From: Nonomuraea typhae
GTDB lineage: Bacteria; Actinomycetota; Actinomycetes; Streptosporangiales; Streptosporangiaceae
DNA length: 64,000 bases
Direction of reading: 5' to 3'
NCBI RefSeq assembly: GCF_009760925.1
Contig: NZ_VRLV01000003.1
Span: forward strand, 310,001-374,000
The notes beneath the pieces are model-generated. The model searched no databases, was not told where the DNA came from, and saw only the letters and a program-made list of their open reading frames with translations. Positions within the stretch are counted from its first letter, which is position 1, and every line of letters starts with the position of its first letter. The translations under genes and the position numbers were made by a program. Shown here piece after piece: positions 50,275-58,883 of this stretch.

Positions 50275-50563
50275 GGAAGGTAGTACAACGCATCCCGGCA
50301 GCGGCCCTGCCCCGGGCCGCCGGGGCTGGTGCGGCGTGGCAGGTGTTCAGCGCCCGCATCCGTTCCCGCCGCATCCGCAGCTTCCGACCGCGGCGGACCC
50401 GCCGACCGCGCGAGGCGCGGCGGCGGTGACCTTGCTGCGTAGCGATGGCCCGCCTCCGTCGGCGTCCGGGCCGCCCACCACTCCAGGCTGCCTGCCAACA
50501 GTAGGCAGAGTCACCGGGACGGACCCGGCAGGGCACGATGGTCATGGTGGGCGCTCACTGCGG
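50275..50563. other. Gap between MerR gene and split ynfA
   Basis: This 289-bp GC-rich stretch holds the leader of ynfA on the minus strand. A small hairpin CTGCC/GGCAG is visible near 50490-50510. No protein-like frame was found. Confidence 0.35.
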
Positions 50564-51025
50564 TCAGTTCTCTTCAGGGGTACGGCTCGCGGCCAGGTCG
50601 GCAAACGGTAGCGGGCAGTCGGGGCAGATGCAGTGGGTCAGACTGTCGCAGCCGGCGCTGACCACCGCGCCGAGCGCGCTCCGGATGGTGGTCAGGTCGG
50701 CGATCCGCGCGTCCACCTCGGCGATCTTTTCCTGGGCGCGCTCGCACAGGTCGGGAGTGGCGTGACCGCGCCGGCCGGTATCGATCAGCTCGGCCACCTC
50801 CTCCAGGGTGAAGCCGAGCCGCTGCGCCGCTTTGATCACCGTCAGCAGGGTGACGGTCTCAGGTGGGTAAGCACGGTGCCCACCCGGGCTGCGCGCCGGT
50901 TTGGCGATCAGCCCGCGGCGCTCGTAGTAGCGCAGCGTCTGCAGGTTGACCCCAGCCTGCTCGGCCACCTGCCCGCTGCGCAGGTACGGCCCGTCGGCGT
51001 CCTGGAGTCCGATGTGCTGTCTCAT
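50564..51025 (-). CDS. MerR family metal-responsive regulator
   Basis: The 153-residue protein has the MerR winged helix at about residues 16-60 (VAEQAGVNLQTLRYYERRGLIAKPARSPGGHRAYPPETV). A dimer helix follows, and then a Cys-rich C-terminus (AGCDSLTHCICPDCPLPF) typical of members that bind Hg(II), Zn(II) or related metals. Its start overlaps the stop of a rhodanese fragment by four bases. The split ynfA gene lies downstream on the same strand, so metal or drug efflux under MerR control is plausible. Confidence 0.87.
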   Translation of the reverse strand: MRQHIGLQDADGPYLRSGQVAEQAGVNLQTLRYYERRGLIAKPARSPGGHRAYPPETVTLLTVIKAAQRLGFTLEEVAELIDTGRRGHATPDLCERAQEKIAEVDARIADLTTIRSALGAVVSAGCDSLTHCICPDCPLPFADLAASRTPEEN

Positions 51026-51243
51026 GCCGGCCGCCCCGCCCCGGCGCTCGCGCGGCTGCCGTCGAAGGCCAGCCCGGCCTCGGCCCAGCCCTGCTTGCCT
51101 CCGGCGTAGCCGAGCCGGGCGAACGCGGCAGCGGCGATCTTGGAGCGGTTGCAGTACGGGCCCAAGTAGTAGACCACCACCGCGGCCGCCCGATCGGAGG
51201 CGACCTGCGCTGCCAGCTCGACAGACTCCTGGCCGGGCACGTT
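51022..51243 (-). pseudogene. Rhodanese-domain C-terminal fragment
   Basis: The frame reads NVPGQESVELAAQVASDRAA, then VVVYYLGPYCNRSKIAAAAF and ARLGYAGGKQGWAEAGLAF. This is the second half of a rhodanese domain, including the active-site Cys loop (YCNRSKIA). No start and no N-terminal half exist; upstream the frame runs into integrase-like sequence at once. It overlaps the MerR start by four bases, showing that an intact rhodanese-MerR operon was truncated here. Confidence 0.7.
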
Positions 51244-51245
51244 GG

Positions 51246-51790
51246 ACCCTTGGGTTCGTCGCGACTGGCGGGATCTTGTTCCTCGATAATGGTCGCGAGG
51301 AGGGTGCAGGCGTTCCCGGCGTGGTGGATGGCGGTCTTGGAGGCGAGGCCGAAGACGGCGGCGAGGTGGAGAGGCTCGGGGCCGTGGGTGAGGGCCTCTT
51401 CGAGTTGCCGGTAGAGGCGCAGGCGTCCGAGGGTCGCGGCCTGGCCGCGCAGCCGAGTCTTGACGAAGTGGATGGTGCTGCCCGGGCTCGTTCCGTGGGC
51501 GCTCATCTGGTTGATGAGCAGGTGCGGGTTGGCGGTGTCGGCCAGCGGGTGCGGCGGTGATCCAGCCATTCGAGCAGGATCTAGTGGGTGAAGTCGTCGA
51601 TCGGCCGGGCGGGCGGCGTGAACGGCGGCGAGCATGAGAGCGAGCCGGGCCGCCGGGGTGGTGGCCGCTTGGACGGCCCACCTCAGCCAGGGGTTGCGGA
51701 GGTCGGCGTCGAAGCGGGTGAAGTCGCGGCGTGTGTTGAGCAGCCGCAGCTGGCCCCGCTGCTGGCGGCCGCCATCGACGCCCCGGTCGC
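51246..51790 (-). pseudogene. Tyrosine recombinase / integrase C-terminal remnant
   Basis: The minus strand carries pieces of an actinomycete tyrosine recombinase. They are DADLRNPWLRWAVQAATTPA, then in another frame PIDDFTH-stop-ILLEWLDHRR, and then TANPHLLINQMSAHGTSPGS and LYRQLEEALTHGPEPLHLAA, followed by VFGLASKTAIHHAGNA. A stop codon and at least two frameshifts kill it, and the N-terminal DNA-binding half is absent. It fuses directly to the rhodanese fragment, so its integration or deletion probably caused that truncation. Confidence 0.65.
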
Positions 51791-51842
51791 CCGCGCCCAC
51801 CGCGACCCGCACCGGCCCTGCGAGGTGTGGATCGAACACCTG

Positions 51843-52316
51843 TAAAGGCCGCCTCGAGCCGGCCACCGCCCTGATCGACAGCCCGCAAGCCGTCCGGATC
51901 GGGCTGCTCGACACCCGGATCGGCAACCACGACCGCGTCGGCAACATGACGGCCACCACCCACGGCAGCGGCGCAGGCGAGAGCGTGAGCGCTCTGGTCG
52001 GATTCGACCACGGCGCGGCCTGGCTGCCGCACGCCATGGACTACCCCGCCCCTATCTGACCCACCCCCAGGCGCACATGCGCCACCTCGTCGCCGTCGGC
52101 GACCACGACGACGGCGGCTATGGCCCCTGGGTGGACAACCCGCCGCTCAGCACGGCCGAACTCACCGCCATCCGGCGCCGCGCCGCCGCGCTGCGGGGCG
52201 AGTCCGACGCGCTCGGCAGCGGCGCCTGGCTCACCTACTCCCTCGCCATCGTGGACCAGATCGCGCGGCACGCCCACCCGCCCGCCGCCCAGCCGCAGAC
52301 AACACATGGGACGTGA
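51843..52316 (+). pseudogene. Hypothetical gene with a frameshift at a C-run
   Basis: One frame gives RLEPATALIDSPQAVRIGLL, DTRIGNHDRVGNMTATTHGS and FDHGAAWLPHAMDYPAP, then stops. The next frame continues YLTHPQAHMRHLVAVGDHDD, GGYGPWVDNPPLSTAELTAI and GAWLTYSLAIVDQIARHAHP. Adding one base in CGCCCCTAT near 52053 fuses them into a single protein of about 155 residues. An earlier piece (DAPVARAHRDPHRPCEVWIE) precedes with another shift. I do not recognise the family; the context suggests an integrated-element gene. The second half could still start at ATG 52077. Confidence 0.45.
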
Positions 52317-52668
52317 CACACACTATGGCCTGCACCACCCGCCAGATCTTCGCGCTGGCCCAGCACATCCGCTCCTATGCACACGCAGGGCCTTGCTCGG
52401 GTCAGCGCCCCCACTTCCTGCCCGCTGCCCGGATGACCGAAGCGGATAGTGCGGCGGTGAAGTATCCGTCGACACTCGCGAAGAACTCGATGAGATCGCG
52501 GCCGCCGAGGCCGGACGGCATGGTTCCTTGCTGGTAGCTGCCGTATCCGTGAGAAGAAGGTCCTGCTTGTGCTGTTCCTCGTGCTCACAGATCTCTGCCA
52601 GAAGCCCGGGCATGAGCGCCGGGCTGCGTAGCCTTTCGTTACGAGAACAGGAAGGGAGGGGGTTGCGC
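52317..52668. other. 352-bp gap, no supported gene
   Basis: On the minus strand near 52440-52540 a short natural-looking run (GGRDLIEFFASVDGYFTAAL) is seen without start or continuation. The end contains the strong AGGAAGGGAGGGGG leader of the next gene. Nothing else is supported. Confidence 0.35.
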
Positions 52669-53214
52669 ATGACGCCGAAGCAGCCCAAGACCGAGCTTGA
52701 CGCCCGCTACAGCTCCGCGCTGAACCCGCGCCCGGGCGCGGAGAACGTCACCGCCACCGACTGGGCCGAGGTCCAGCGCCGGCTGCGGTCCGCCGAGGTC
52801 TTCTGGATCACCACGGTCCGGCCGGACGGCCGGCTGCATGTCACGCCACTGATCGCCGCCTGGTACGACGGGGCGCTGCACTTCAGCACCGGGCCGGGCG
52901 AGCAGAAGGCGAAGAACCTGGCCGGCAATGCCCAGTGCGCACTCACCACAGGGCGCAACTCACTGTCCGAAGGTCTCGACATCGTGATCGAGGGCACGGC
53001 GGAGCGGGTGACGGATCCGACGCGGCAGGACGAGGTCATCACCGCGTTCGAGGCGCAGTACGGGGACCACATCACCTCGCCGGAGGGAACCTTCTACGGC
53101 TTCGGCGACAGCATCCGCAAGGGTAACGATCTACTGTTTGCGGTGGCACCCGGCACGGCGTACAGCTTCGGGCACGACAGCCAAGTGTTCAGCCACACCC
53201 GCTACACCTTCTAG
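52669..53214 (+). CDS. Pyridoxamine 5'-phosphate oxidase family (F420/FMN split-barrel) protein
   Basis: ATG 52669 lies behind AGGAAGGGAGGGGG. The 181-residue product has the split-barrel core RSAEVFWITTVRPDGRLHVT, PLIAAWYDGALHFSTGPGEQ and KAKNLAGNAQCALTTGRNSL, then a C-terminal GTFYGFGDSIRKGNDLLFAV. This matches the PPOX class that binds FMN or F420 and reduces or protects small molecules. It stands alone, with no partner gene. The family is secure. Confidence 0.88.
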   Translation: MTPKQPKTELDARYSSALNPRPGAENVTATDWAEVQRRLRSAEVFWITTVRPDGRLHVTPLIAAWYDGALHFSTGPGEQKAKNLAGNAQCALTTGRNSLSEGLDIVIEGTAERVTDPTRQDEVITAFEAQYGDHITSPEGTFYGFGDSIRKGNDLLFAVAPGTAYSFGHDSQVFSHTRYTF

Positions 53215-53733
53215 CGGGCCTGCGCACAAGAAAGCCCCGGCCGCGAACTCTAAGCCGATCGCGGGCGAACTTCTTCAGCTCGATTAGCGCGTGCTTCTCG
53301 ATCTGGCGGATGCGCATGCCTCAGGCCGTGCGTGCTGCTTGTCGACCTCCATGAGCGTGCGCGGAAGGGGCCGAAGAGGTGGTTCCATTCAACCCTCTGC
53401 GCTATACGTCTCGCCCACCACAACACGCTGTCCCGCCAAGTAGAGCGCTCATCCGCCACCTACAGCGCACGGTCACAGTAGGGCAGCGGCTGAAACTGTC
53501 GGCCTGGTGCCCTACGACGCCGTCTACGGTGGCATGCGCCCGCCGTCCCGAGCCCGATCCATCGCCCACGCGGTGCAGGGGCGATGACGGAGAAGCTCCC
53601 GCGCCCGGGCAGGGCGGCCTCAGTGGTGGGGCCGGTCTTCAGACTCAGCGCCAGGTGATCGTTCCGCTGGCAGGCCGTCCCTCTGTCGGCGGGGCCAGAC
53701 ATGGGCCCTGCTCCGCCGGGAACCGGAGAGATC
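53215..53733. other. 519-bp gap with a sigma-factor-like fragment
   Basis: At 53246-53317 the minus strand reads RIRQIEKHALIELKKFARD after a Met, which resembles region 4.2 of a sigma-70 factor, but with no upstream coding. The remainder has no protein-like frame. The right end carries GGAGAG before the next ATG. Confidence 0.35.
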
Positions 53734-54492
53734 ATGCCGAGCGGCAACCGCAAGCTCACCCGCGCCGCCCGCGCGCTGGCCCAGCAACAGGGCCTGTCCT
53801 ATGACCAGGCCCGCACCACCATTCTGGCTGCCCGGCACCCCAGAGGTCACCTGGAGCTCTTCCTGAAGCTCGGCGACATCTACACCATCACCATGGGCCA
53901 CGACACCCCCGCTCGTGCCTCGCACCTGGTGGCCGGATACAAGGACAGGCCCATGCCGTACGGCAAGCTGGACGCGGTCGTCTGCGACATGTGGACGATG
54001 ATCGCCAAGCTGGGGGACCTGGCTGGGCGGCGGAGCCCGGCGGCCGTGGAAGGCCGCGCGGCGCTCGTCGACGCTGAGGTCCTGGCGGCCGGCGCGTCCC
54101 TAACGAGCGGTGTCGCAGTACGGTCCGGGCGGCACACCCGGCGCCCAGAACTGCAGGCAGATCACATCGCCCGGTTCCAGCGGCGGAAACGGCTGGAACC
54201 AGCCCTGCACGTAGGCGGGTGTGGTGGTTGTGGACAGGGTGCCGGTGGCCGGCGCCCCGTTGACGGTGGCGCCCACCGCCAGGGCGGTGGGCGGCGGCTT
54301 GACGGTGAAGACGAAGCGGCCGTCGTCCAGGCCCGCGCACACCGGGTGCTCCGGGATGCAGATCGGCGTGGCCGCCCGGGCCGGTGCGGCCACGGTGAGC
54401 AGAGCCGAGGCAAGAGCGAGGCCCGCAACGATCCTCATGGCGTTGATGACGCACCCCCTGCAGATCCGCAGTCCGATTCAGGTGGATCATGA
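53734..54492 (+). CDS. Hypothetical protein, C-terminal half doubtful
   Basis: ATG 53734 follows GGAGAG. The first 125 residues look natural: KLTRAARALAQQQGLSYDQA, then HLELFLKLGDIYTITMGHD and PMPYGKLDAVVCDMWTMIAK. From about 54110 the frame becomes Arg/Gly-rich and is exactly antisense to the secreted-protein gene 54100-54438. The natural stop may thus have been lost by deletion. Short N-terminal helices like these occur in mobile-element proteins of actinomycetes. I do not recognise the family. Confidence 0.5.
   Translation: MPSGNRKLTRAARALAQQQGLSYDQARTTILAARHPRGHLELFLKLGDIYTITMGHDTPARASHLVAGYKDRPMPYGKLDAVVCDMWTMIAKLGDLAGRRSPAAVEGRAALVDAEVLAAGASLTSGVAVRSGRHTRRPELQADHIARFQRRKRLEPALHVGGCGGCGQGAGGRRPVDGGAHRQGGGRRLDGEDEAAVVQARAHRVLRDADRRGRPGRCGHGEQSRGKSEARNDPHGVDDAPPADPQSDSGGS
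54100..54438 (-). CDS. Small secreted protein
   Basis: ATG 54438 opens a clear signal peptide (MRIVAGLALASALLTVAAPA, cleaved near ARA-AT). The 90-residue mature part has cysteines in TPICIPEHPVCAG, DVICLQF and GPYCDTAR, and the run TLSTTTTPAYVQGWFQPFPP. Two disulfides seem likely. I do not recognise the family. Its 3' end lies over the tail of the plus-strand hypothetical gene, and this strand has the better coding character there. Confidence 0.6.
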   Translation of the reverse strand: MRIVAGLALASALLTVAAPARAATPICIPEHPVCAGLDDGRFVFTVKPPPTALAVGATVNGAPATGTLSTTTTPAYVQGWFQPFPPLEPGDVICLQFWAPGVPPGPYCDTAR

Positions 54493-54760
54493 GCTACTCC
54501 GACGGTAACCCGGCCGGGCAGGCGGGTCCAGACGCGTTGTCGGATCCGGCTCGCAACCAGAGGTAACAGCCTTTGAACACCTGGAACGCCCGTCAGGCAA
54601 CGAGCCGTAAGAAGCAAAATTGTCAGGAGCAAAACTCCGCGCCCGGCGGAGCGCCGACGAAAGAATCTGGATGGCGGGATTCATATCCCTGCCCGTTCTG
54701 GGCTCTCATACCTGACGGGCCTTCACCGGCGATGGCCCCTGCTCCCCCGAGGACACGCCC
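54439..54760. other. 322-bp gap, no gene seen
   Basis: No frame has coding character. A short AT-richer patch (AAGAAGCAAAATTGTCAGGAGC, split here only for description as the region 54610-54632) may belong to a promoter for the following plus-strand genes. No hairpin was found. Confidence 0.3.
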
Positions 54761-54996
54761 ATGGACATGATCACCGCCGTGGTGAGCGTCGTTGCGATCG
54801 TCACCGCCCACGCGGCCGCGCTGGCAGGGTGTGGCTGTGCCTGCGCTGACGAGCCCGCCACGCCCAGATCCAAGGTCGCTCCCTCGTGCAGCTGACCCAG
54901 GTCGCCCTCGGAAGCGAGCGGCTGGAGCAACACGGCCAGGGTCACCGCCTGACCCTGACCCTGACCACGGCGCCGGGCACGCACACCCCGGCATGA
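54761..54996 (+). pseudogene. Small membrane/cytosolic protein upstream of ECF sigma, frameshifted
   Basis: ATG 54761 behind CGAGGA gives MDMITAVVSVVAIVTAHAAA and one membrane helix. After a shift near 54835 the next frame reads RARHAQIQGRSLVQLTQVAL, then GSERLEQHGQGHRLTLTLTT, ending at a stop that overlaps the following ATG by four bases. Joined, it would be a 78-residue protein. Such small helix-plus-tail genes often precede ECF sigma genes in actinomycetes. The frameshift and the broken sigma gene next to it suggest joint decay. Confidence 0.5.
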
Positions 54997-55304
54997 ACGA
55001 ACCCCTGCCGCCCGAGCGGCCTCGGCCGCCCAGCGCGCCGCGCCACCCGGCAGCCGATACCGGCGCTGCCGATGCGCACTTCTCCGCCTTCTACCGGGCC
55101 ACCGTGGGCGACCTGGTCGCCTTCCTGCTCAACCACGGCGCGACGCTGGCCGTAGCCGCCGACCTCGCCCAGGACACGATGATCAAGGCGTATCAACGGT
55201 GGAACGAGCTCACCCACCCGCGGGCCTGGGTGCACGCCGTGGCCTCGCGCGCGCTCTGGTCCGGCACGTCGCCGAGTCCTGCGAGGAGCCCGTCGACCAC
55301 GTGA
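54993..55304 (+). pseudogene. ECF sigma factor fragment (region 2 only), frameshifted
   Basis: ATG 54993 starts MNEPLPPERPRPPSAPRHPA, then sigma-70 region 2: AHFSAFYRATVGDLVAFLLN, LAVAADLAQDTMIKAYQRWN, HPRAWVHAVASRAL. The family continues there with LVRxVAE; here a one-base shift changes the frame near 55256. In the neighbouring frame VRHVAESCEEPVDHVKGFRS follows before sense is lost. Region 4 is missing. A working sigma factor cannot be made, so this is a pseudogene. Confidence 0.65.
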
Positions 55305-55468
55305 AAGGTTTTCGATCTTGGAAGGACGGCGGGCCGCACTGGAGGCATCAGCGCGACGCCGGCACCGGCCAGGGTCTGTCCATGACGGACTCCGGCCGTG
55401 GCCGCACGACCTCAGTGCGTCCGGGGCGCGGCGAACGGGGGCGGCTAATGATCGTTTTGCGTGCGGAC

Positions 55469-56350
55469 TCAGCCGCGACGGGTGCCTGGCAGAATTTCCA
55501 GACGGATGTCGTCTTCTTCCTTGAAGACGAAGGTCCGGCCATAGCCCGCGGTCCACTGTGCGGGAGCGATCTCGGGAATCAGGTAGTAGGTCTCTCCACG
55601 GATGATCAGCAGGCGCAGGCCCAGGTACCTGAACTTGTAGGCGCCTTGGCCGAAGGACTCGCGCGTGACGCCGGGGGCGTTCACCGCCAGGGTGTCTGCG
55701 CTGTAGAGGGCCACCTGAGGGCGATCGGAAAGCTTCTCGACAAGTTCCCGCGCCGAGTGTCTGCCCTGCTGCAAGGCGTACAACGACGCTGCCCACAGCA
55801 GGCAGAAGATGGAGACGGCGGCAGCCACGGCGAAAGCCAACCGGCCTAGCGGCGTCCCCCTCGTTGACCAGGTGAGCAGCAATGGGCCGACGATGACCGG
55901 GGCCAGCAGCAGGTAGGTGCTGACAGGGCGTCCCGTTAGCGCGGCTATGGCCAGGACCATGGCGGTGATCGTGATGATGGCGCCGACGGCGACGGCGCTG
56001 CCCAGCAGGCGGATAACGGGGTGCGAGCGGATGGCGCCGCCGATAGCCCGCAACCGAGCGGGAACCGAAGGCAGTAAGGCAGCTCGGCGCGTGAGCATGA
56101 CCAGCGCGAGCGGGACGGCGGCCATCCACGGCAGGAAGGTTGGGGAGAACAGGTTGAGCCCGTACAGCGCGTATTCGTCGGGGCGGTAGTTCAGGTCTGT
56201 CGGTCTCAACGAAAACGGCTGTAGGTAGCCGTCCAGATAGGCCCAGCCCATATAGATGAGGATGGCCGCTCCCGTGGCGACCAGCAGCGTGATCAGCCCC
56301 ACAACATCGAGCGGCCTAGGCTGATCGACCTCTGACGCATCATCCGTCAC
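55469..56350 (-). CDS. Polytopic membrane protein in operon with a lipoprotein
   Basis: The 293-residue product has about five membrane helices (VVGLITLLVATGAAILIYMG, FLPWMAAVPLALVML, AVAVGAIITITAMVLAIAA, STYLLLAPVIVGPLLLTW, FAVAAAVSIFCLLWAASLYA). A C-terminal extracytoplasmic or cytosolic beta-rich domain (YLGLRLLIIRGETYYLIPEI) follows. I do not recognise the family. Its start overlaps the stop of the lipoprotein gene 56347-56730 by four bases, so the two likely form one membrane unit. Confidence 0.7.
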   Translation of the reverse strand: MTDDASEVDQPRPLDVVGLITLLVATGAAILIYMGWAYLDGYLQPFSLRPTDLNYRPDEYALYGLNLFSPTFLPWMAAVPLALVMLTRRAALLPSVPARLRAIGGAIRSHPVIRLLGSAVAVGAIITITAMVLAIAALTGRPVSTYLLLAPVIVGPLLLTWSTRGTPLGRLAFAVAAAVSIFCLLWAASLYALQQGRHSARELVEKLSDRPQVALYSADTLAVNAPGVTRESFGQGAYKFRYLGLRLLIIRGETYYLIPEIAPAQWTAGYGRTFVFKEEDDIRLEILPGTRRG

Positions 56351-56730
56351 GGCGAGGTCGTCTCTTGCGGCGCCGGCGCATTCGAGCTCACCGCTGCAGT
56401 CACTTCGCTCTCACTCACGGAGGGAGTAGGTGTTCCCCGGTCGGGCGTGCTCGTAGGCCGTGGAACGGTGATAGTCGGGGACGGGCTCTCCGACCGTCCC
56501 ACCGCTGGGCACGGAGCCGTCACCTGGTCTCCCCCGCCAGTCGGGCACGGGGGTGGTGTGGGCGCCGTCGTCGCCTGTCCGGGGTTTACCGGGCTGTGCT
56601 CGCTCTTGGTCGGCGGCGACATGGTGACCGTGACCGTGGCGGGTGCTCCGGCCCCGCCACACCCGCCCAACCCCACGAGCAAGGCCGGTACGCACCCCGC
56701 CATCAGTGCAATGCCAAGCAGCCGGCTCAC
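56347..56730 (-). CDS. Pro/Thr-rich lipoprotein
   Basis: ATG 56730 gives MSRLLGIALMAGCVPALLVG with the lipobox LVGLGGC. The 127-residue protein then consists of a Thr/Ser/Pro-rich low-complexity tail (TTAPTPPPCPTGGGDQ, SPSPTITVPRPTSTPDRGTP). It is exposed on the cell surface and probably unstructured, a linker or wall-spanning spacer. It is co-transcribed with the membrane protein downstream (ATGA overlap). No enzymatic motif is present. Confidence 0.7.
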   Translation of the reverse strand: MSRLLGIALMAGCVPALLVGLGGCGGAGAPATVTVTMSPPTKSEHSPVNPGQATTAPTPPPCPTGGGDQVTAPCPAVGRSESPSPTITVPRPTSTPDRGTPTPSVSESEVTAAVSSNAPAPQETTSP

Positions 56731-57233
56731 CCTGTCCCCCCTCGCCTACAGACGGGTCATCCCCCTCTAGGACATCGGCGTTACAGGCTCGACGCCGCAT
56801 CACCTGCCGGTGACCGAAATCGATTCGCGGATGTCCGGATGGGGGTCCGTCACAGCACTGAGCGCGTCCAGGCAACCCCTGCCAGGGTGTGGCAAGCCTG
56901 GATGTAGTGGCCGAGGTATTCGGTCGCGGCCAGGGACTTGATCAGTAGTCCGCGCGGAAATAGTGTCAGCGGACATGCGGATCCTGGGCCCGTATTGACT
57001 CGCTCAGCGAGCACGTCTGACAGCGTCTGGCTGAGCTCATGATCGGTGTGCCGACCGGGCAGCTGGAGTTCTTGGAATGGGAGACGTGCCACACCTCCCT
57101 CATCGCTTTCGAGGGGTACGACACGGTCACCGTGCTGGCCGAAGTGCTGCCTTCACGTGAATCCTGGGCACCCGCGGGCGGATCCGGTCCTCCCGCACGC
57201 CAGACCCGGATCCTCCGCACCGGCTGATGAACT
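56731..57233. other. 503-bp gap with a possible small gene
   Basis: The plus frame 57039-57227 (MIGVPTGQLEFLEWETCHTS, then LIAFEGYDTVTVLAEVLPSR) has protein-like composition but only a weak ribosome-binding site. The overlapping minus frame 56850-57092 is less natural. I leave both as unproven. The left part is promoter region of the lipoprotein operon. Confidence 0.35.
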
Positions 57234-58748
57234 TCAGCGACCCGCGTCAGGGCGGCAGGTCTGGTCGACGGCCGGGAGGACGCCGGTGGCAAGGTAGGCG
57301 TTGACCTTGGCGTCCACGCAGGCGTTGCCGTACTCACCGTAGATCCCGTGGGCGGTGGTGTCGCGCAGGGTGAGCAGGCGCGAGCCGGTCAGCGCCCGGC
57401 GCATGGCCTTGCTGCCCTCGTAGGTGGTGGCGGTGTCGCCGGTGGAGGACACGATCAGCGCGGGCGTGGCGTTGGCGATGTGCGTGGCGCGCTCGCGCGG
57501 CTGGTTCGGCCAGGAGGCGCAGGGCCAGATGTTGTTCTTGAGGGGGCCGAAGAGCGGGTGGCGCGCACGGCTGCGCTGGATGTCGTTCCAATAGACCTCG
57601 GGGTCGCGCGGTGCGGCATTGTCGCCGCAGATGATCGCGGCGGCCGGGCTGGCGAGCGGGGATCCGGCGCTGGACAGGACGAACGCGAGGAAGCCGGCGA
57701 GCTCGGGACCGGGCTTGGCGGAGCGGCCGTGCGCGGCCTCGTTCAGGATCCGCACGGTGGAGGCGAACTCCGCGCGGGCCGCAGGACGGTCGTCGCCGGA
57801 GCCGGCGAGGATGTACGGGACCACCTGGTCGTCCACCTCGTACTCACCGACCCGCAGCGGGCGATCCTGCGTGGCGACGACGATCGAGTTCACGGTGCCG
57901 AGCACGCGGGCCGGGGTGTCGCCGAGGCCGTAGGTGTCGTGACGTCTGGCGGCCCAGCGCGCCCAGCCGCGGAGCGCGCGTTCCGCCTCTTCCTCGCTGC
58001 CCTGCGTCGCCCTGGGGCTCCATTTGCCCGGGTCGCCGGCACTGTCCAGGACCACGCGGTCGGTGCGGCCGGGGAACATCTGGGTGTAGACCGCGCCCAG
58101 GTAGCTGCCGTAGGAGTAGCCGAGGAAGGAGATCCGGCGCTCCCCGAGCGCGCGGCGCACCAGGTCGATGTCGCGGGCGGTGTCACGCGTGTTGACGTAC
58201 GGGAGCACGTCCGCGTGGCGCTGGGCGCAACGGTTGGCCAGATCGCGCTGCACCACCACCTGGCGATCGAACGAGGCGCGCGTCGCACCGGCCGAACGGA
58301 TCCACATGCCGACCGGCCAGCCGCAGTCGAGCGGCGTGCTGCGCCCGACGAAGCGCGGATCCAGGCCGATGAGGTCGAAACGGGCGGCGACGTCCTTCAT
58401 GGCCGCCCGCGTCCGCAAAGGCATGCCCAGTGTGCTCTCACCCGGACCACCGCTGTTGAGGACCATGGTGCCGATGCGACGCGCGCGGTCGGTGGCGGGG
58501 ATGCGGGACAGCTCGAGCTTGATGGTACGGCCGGCGGCCTTGGAATGATCAAGCGGAACCGTGAGCTCCGCACATCGCCCACCAGCCCGATCGAGTTCGA
58601 GGCCGACGGCGTCGTCGGAGCCTTGGGCACAAGCTTTCCAGTCGAGGCCGCTGCCGGCTCTCGCGGGGGACGCGACGGCGGTGGACAGAGCGGTCAAGGC
58701 GAGGGCGCAGACCAGCAGTTTGCGGGCCTGGGCAAATGTCGATTTCAT
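57234..58748 (-). CDS. Secreted alpha/beta hydrolase with TAP-like C-terminal domain
   Basis: ATG 58748 opens a signal peptide (MKSTFAQARKLLVCALALTA to SPARA). The 504-residue enzyme resembles Streptomyces tripeptidyl aminopeptidases. It has the oxyanion region VLNSGGPGES, the nucleophile GYSYGSYLGAVY, Asp in IVSSTGDTATTYEGS and His in RDTTAHGIYGEYGNACVDAK, the latter within the TAP C-terminal domain. It probably cleaves peptides or esters outside the cell. The open frame continues far upstream only as antisense of the sensor kinase. Confidence 0.88.
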   Translation of the reverse strand: MKSTFAQARKLLVCALALTALSTAVASPARAGSGLDWKACAQGSDDAVGLELDRAGGRCAELTVPLDHSKAAGRTIKLELSRIPATDRARRIGTMVLNSGGPGESTLGMPLRTRAAMKDVAARFDLIGLDPRFVGRSTPLDCGWPVGMWIRSAGATRASFDRQVVVQRDLANRCAQRHADVLPYVNTRDTARDIDLVRRALGERRISFLGYSYGSYLGAVYTQMFPGRTDRVVLDSAGDPGKWSPRATQGSEEEAERALRGWARWAARRHDTYGLGDTPARVLGTVNSIVVATQDRPLRVGEYEVDDQVVPYILAGSGDDRPAARAEFASTVRILNEAAHGRSAKPGPELAGFLAFVLSSAGSPLASPAAAIICGDNAAPRDPEVYWNDIQRSRARHPLFGPLKNNIWPCASWPNQPRERATHIANATPALIVSSTGDTATTYEGSKAMRRALTGSRLLTLRDTTAHGIYGEYGNACVDAKVNAYLATGVLPAVDQTCRPDAGR

Positions 58749-58883
58749 GGCCGGAACGCTATGCGGGCCGAACGTCCGGCACGATACCGCCAGCCGCACG
58801 CGCACAGGTACAGCCTGCTGTAGTGCCCGGTGGGGACGGGCCGCGAAATAGTGATCCCACACCAGCGTCGCGAGGAGGAGCAC
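58749..58883. promoter_or_regulatory. Divergent promoter region, hydrolase / two-component system
   Basis: These 135 bp hold both promoters of the secreted hydrolase (minus) and the sensor kinase (plus). The kinase ribosome-binding site GAGGAGGAG lies at the right end. The layout makes the hydrolase a candidate target of the response regulator. No clear dyad was found. Confidence 0.4.

Noticed and set aside
51588-51845. Independent small gene on the plus strand opposite the integrase remnant
   Set aside because: Most of it is a shadow of the integrase pieces; only the last part (DAPVARAHRDPHRPCEVWIE) seems to belong to the frameshifted gene that follows.
53246-53317. A complete sigma-70 gene ending in the region 4.2-like peptide
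   Set aside because: Only about 20 residues resemble region 4.2 and there is no upstream coding sequence; at best a tiny fragment.
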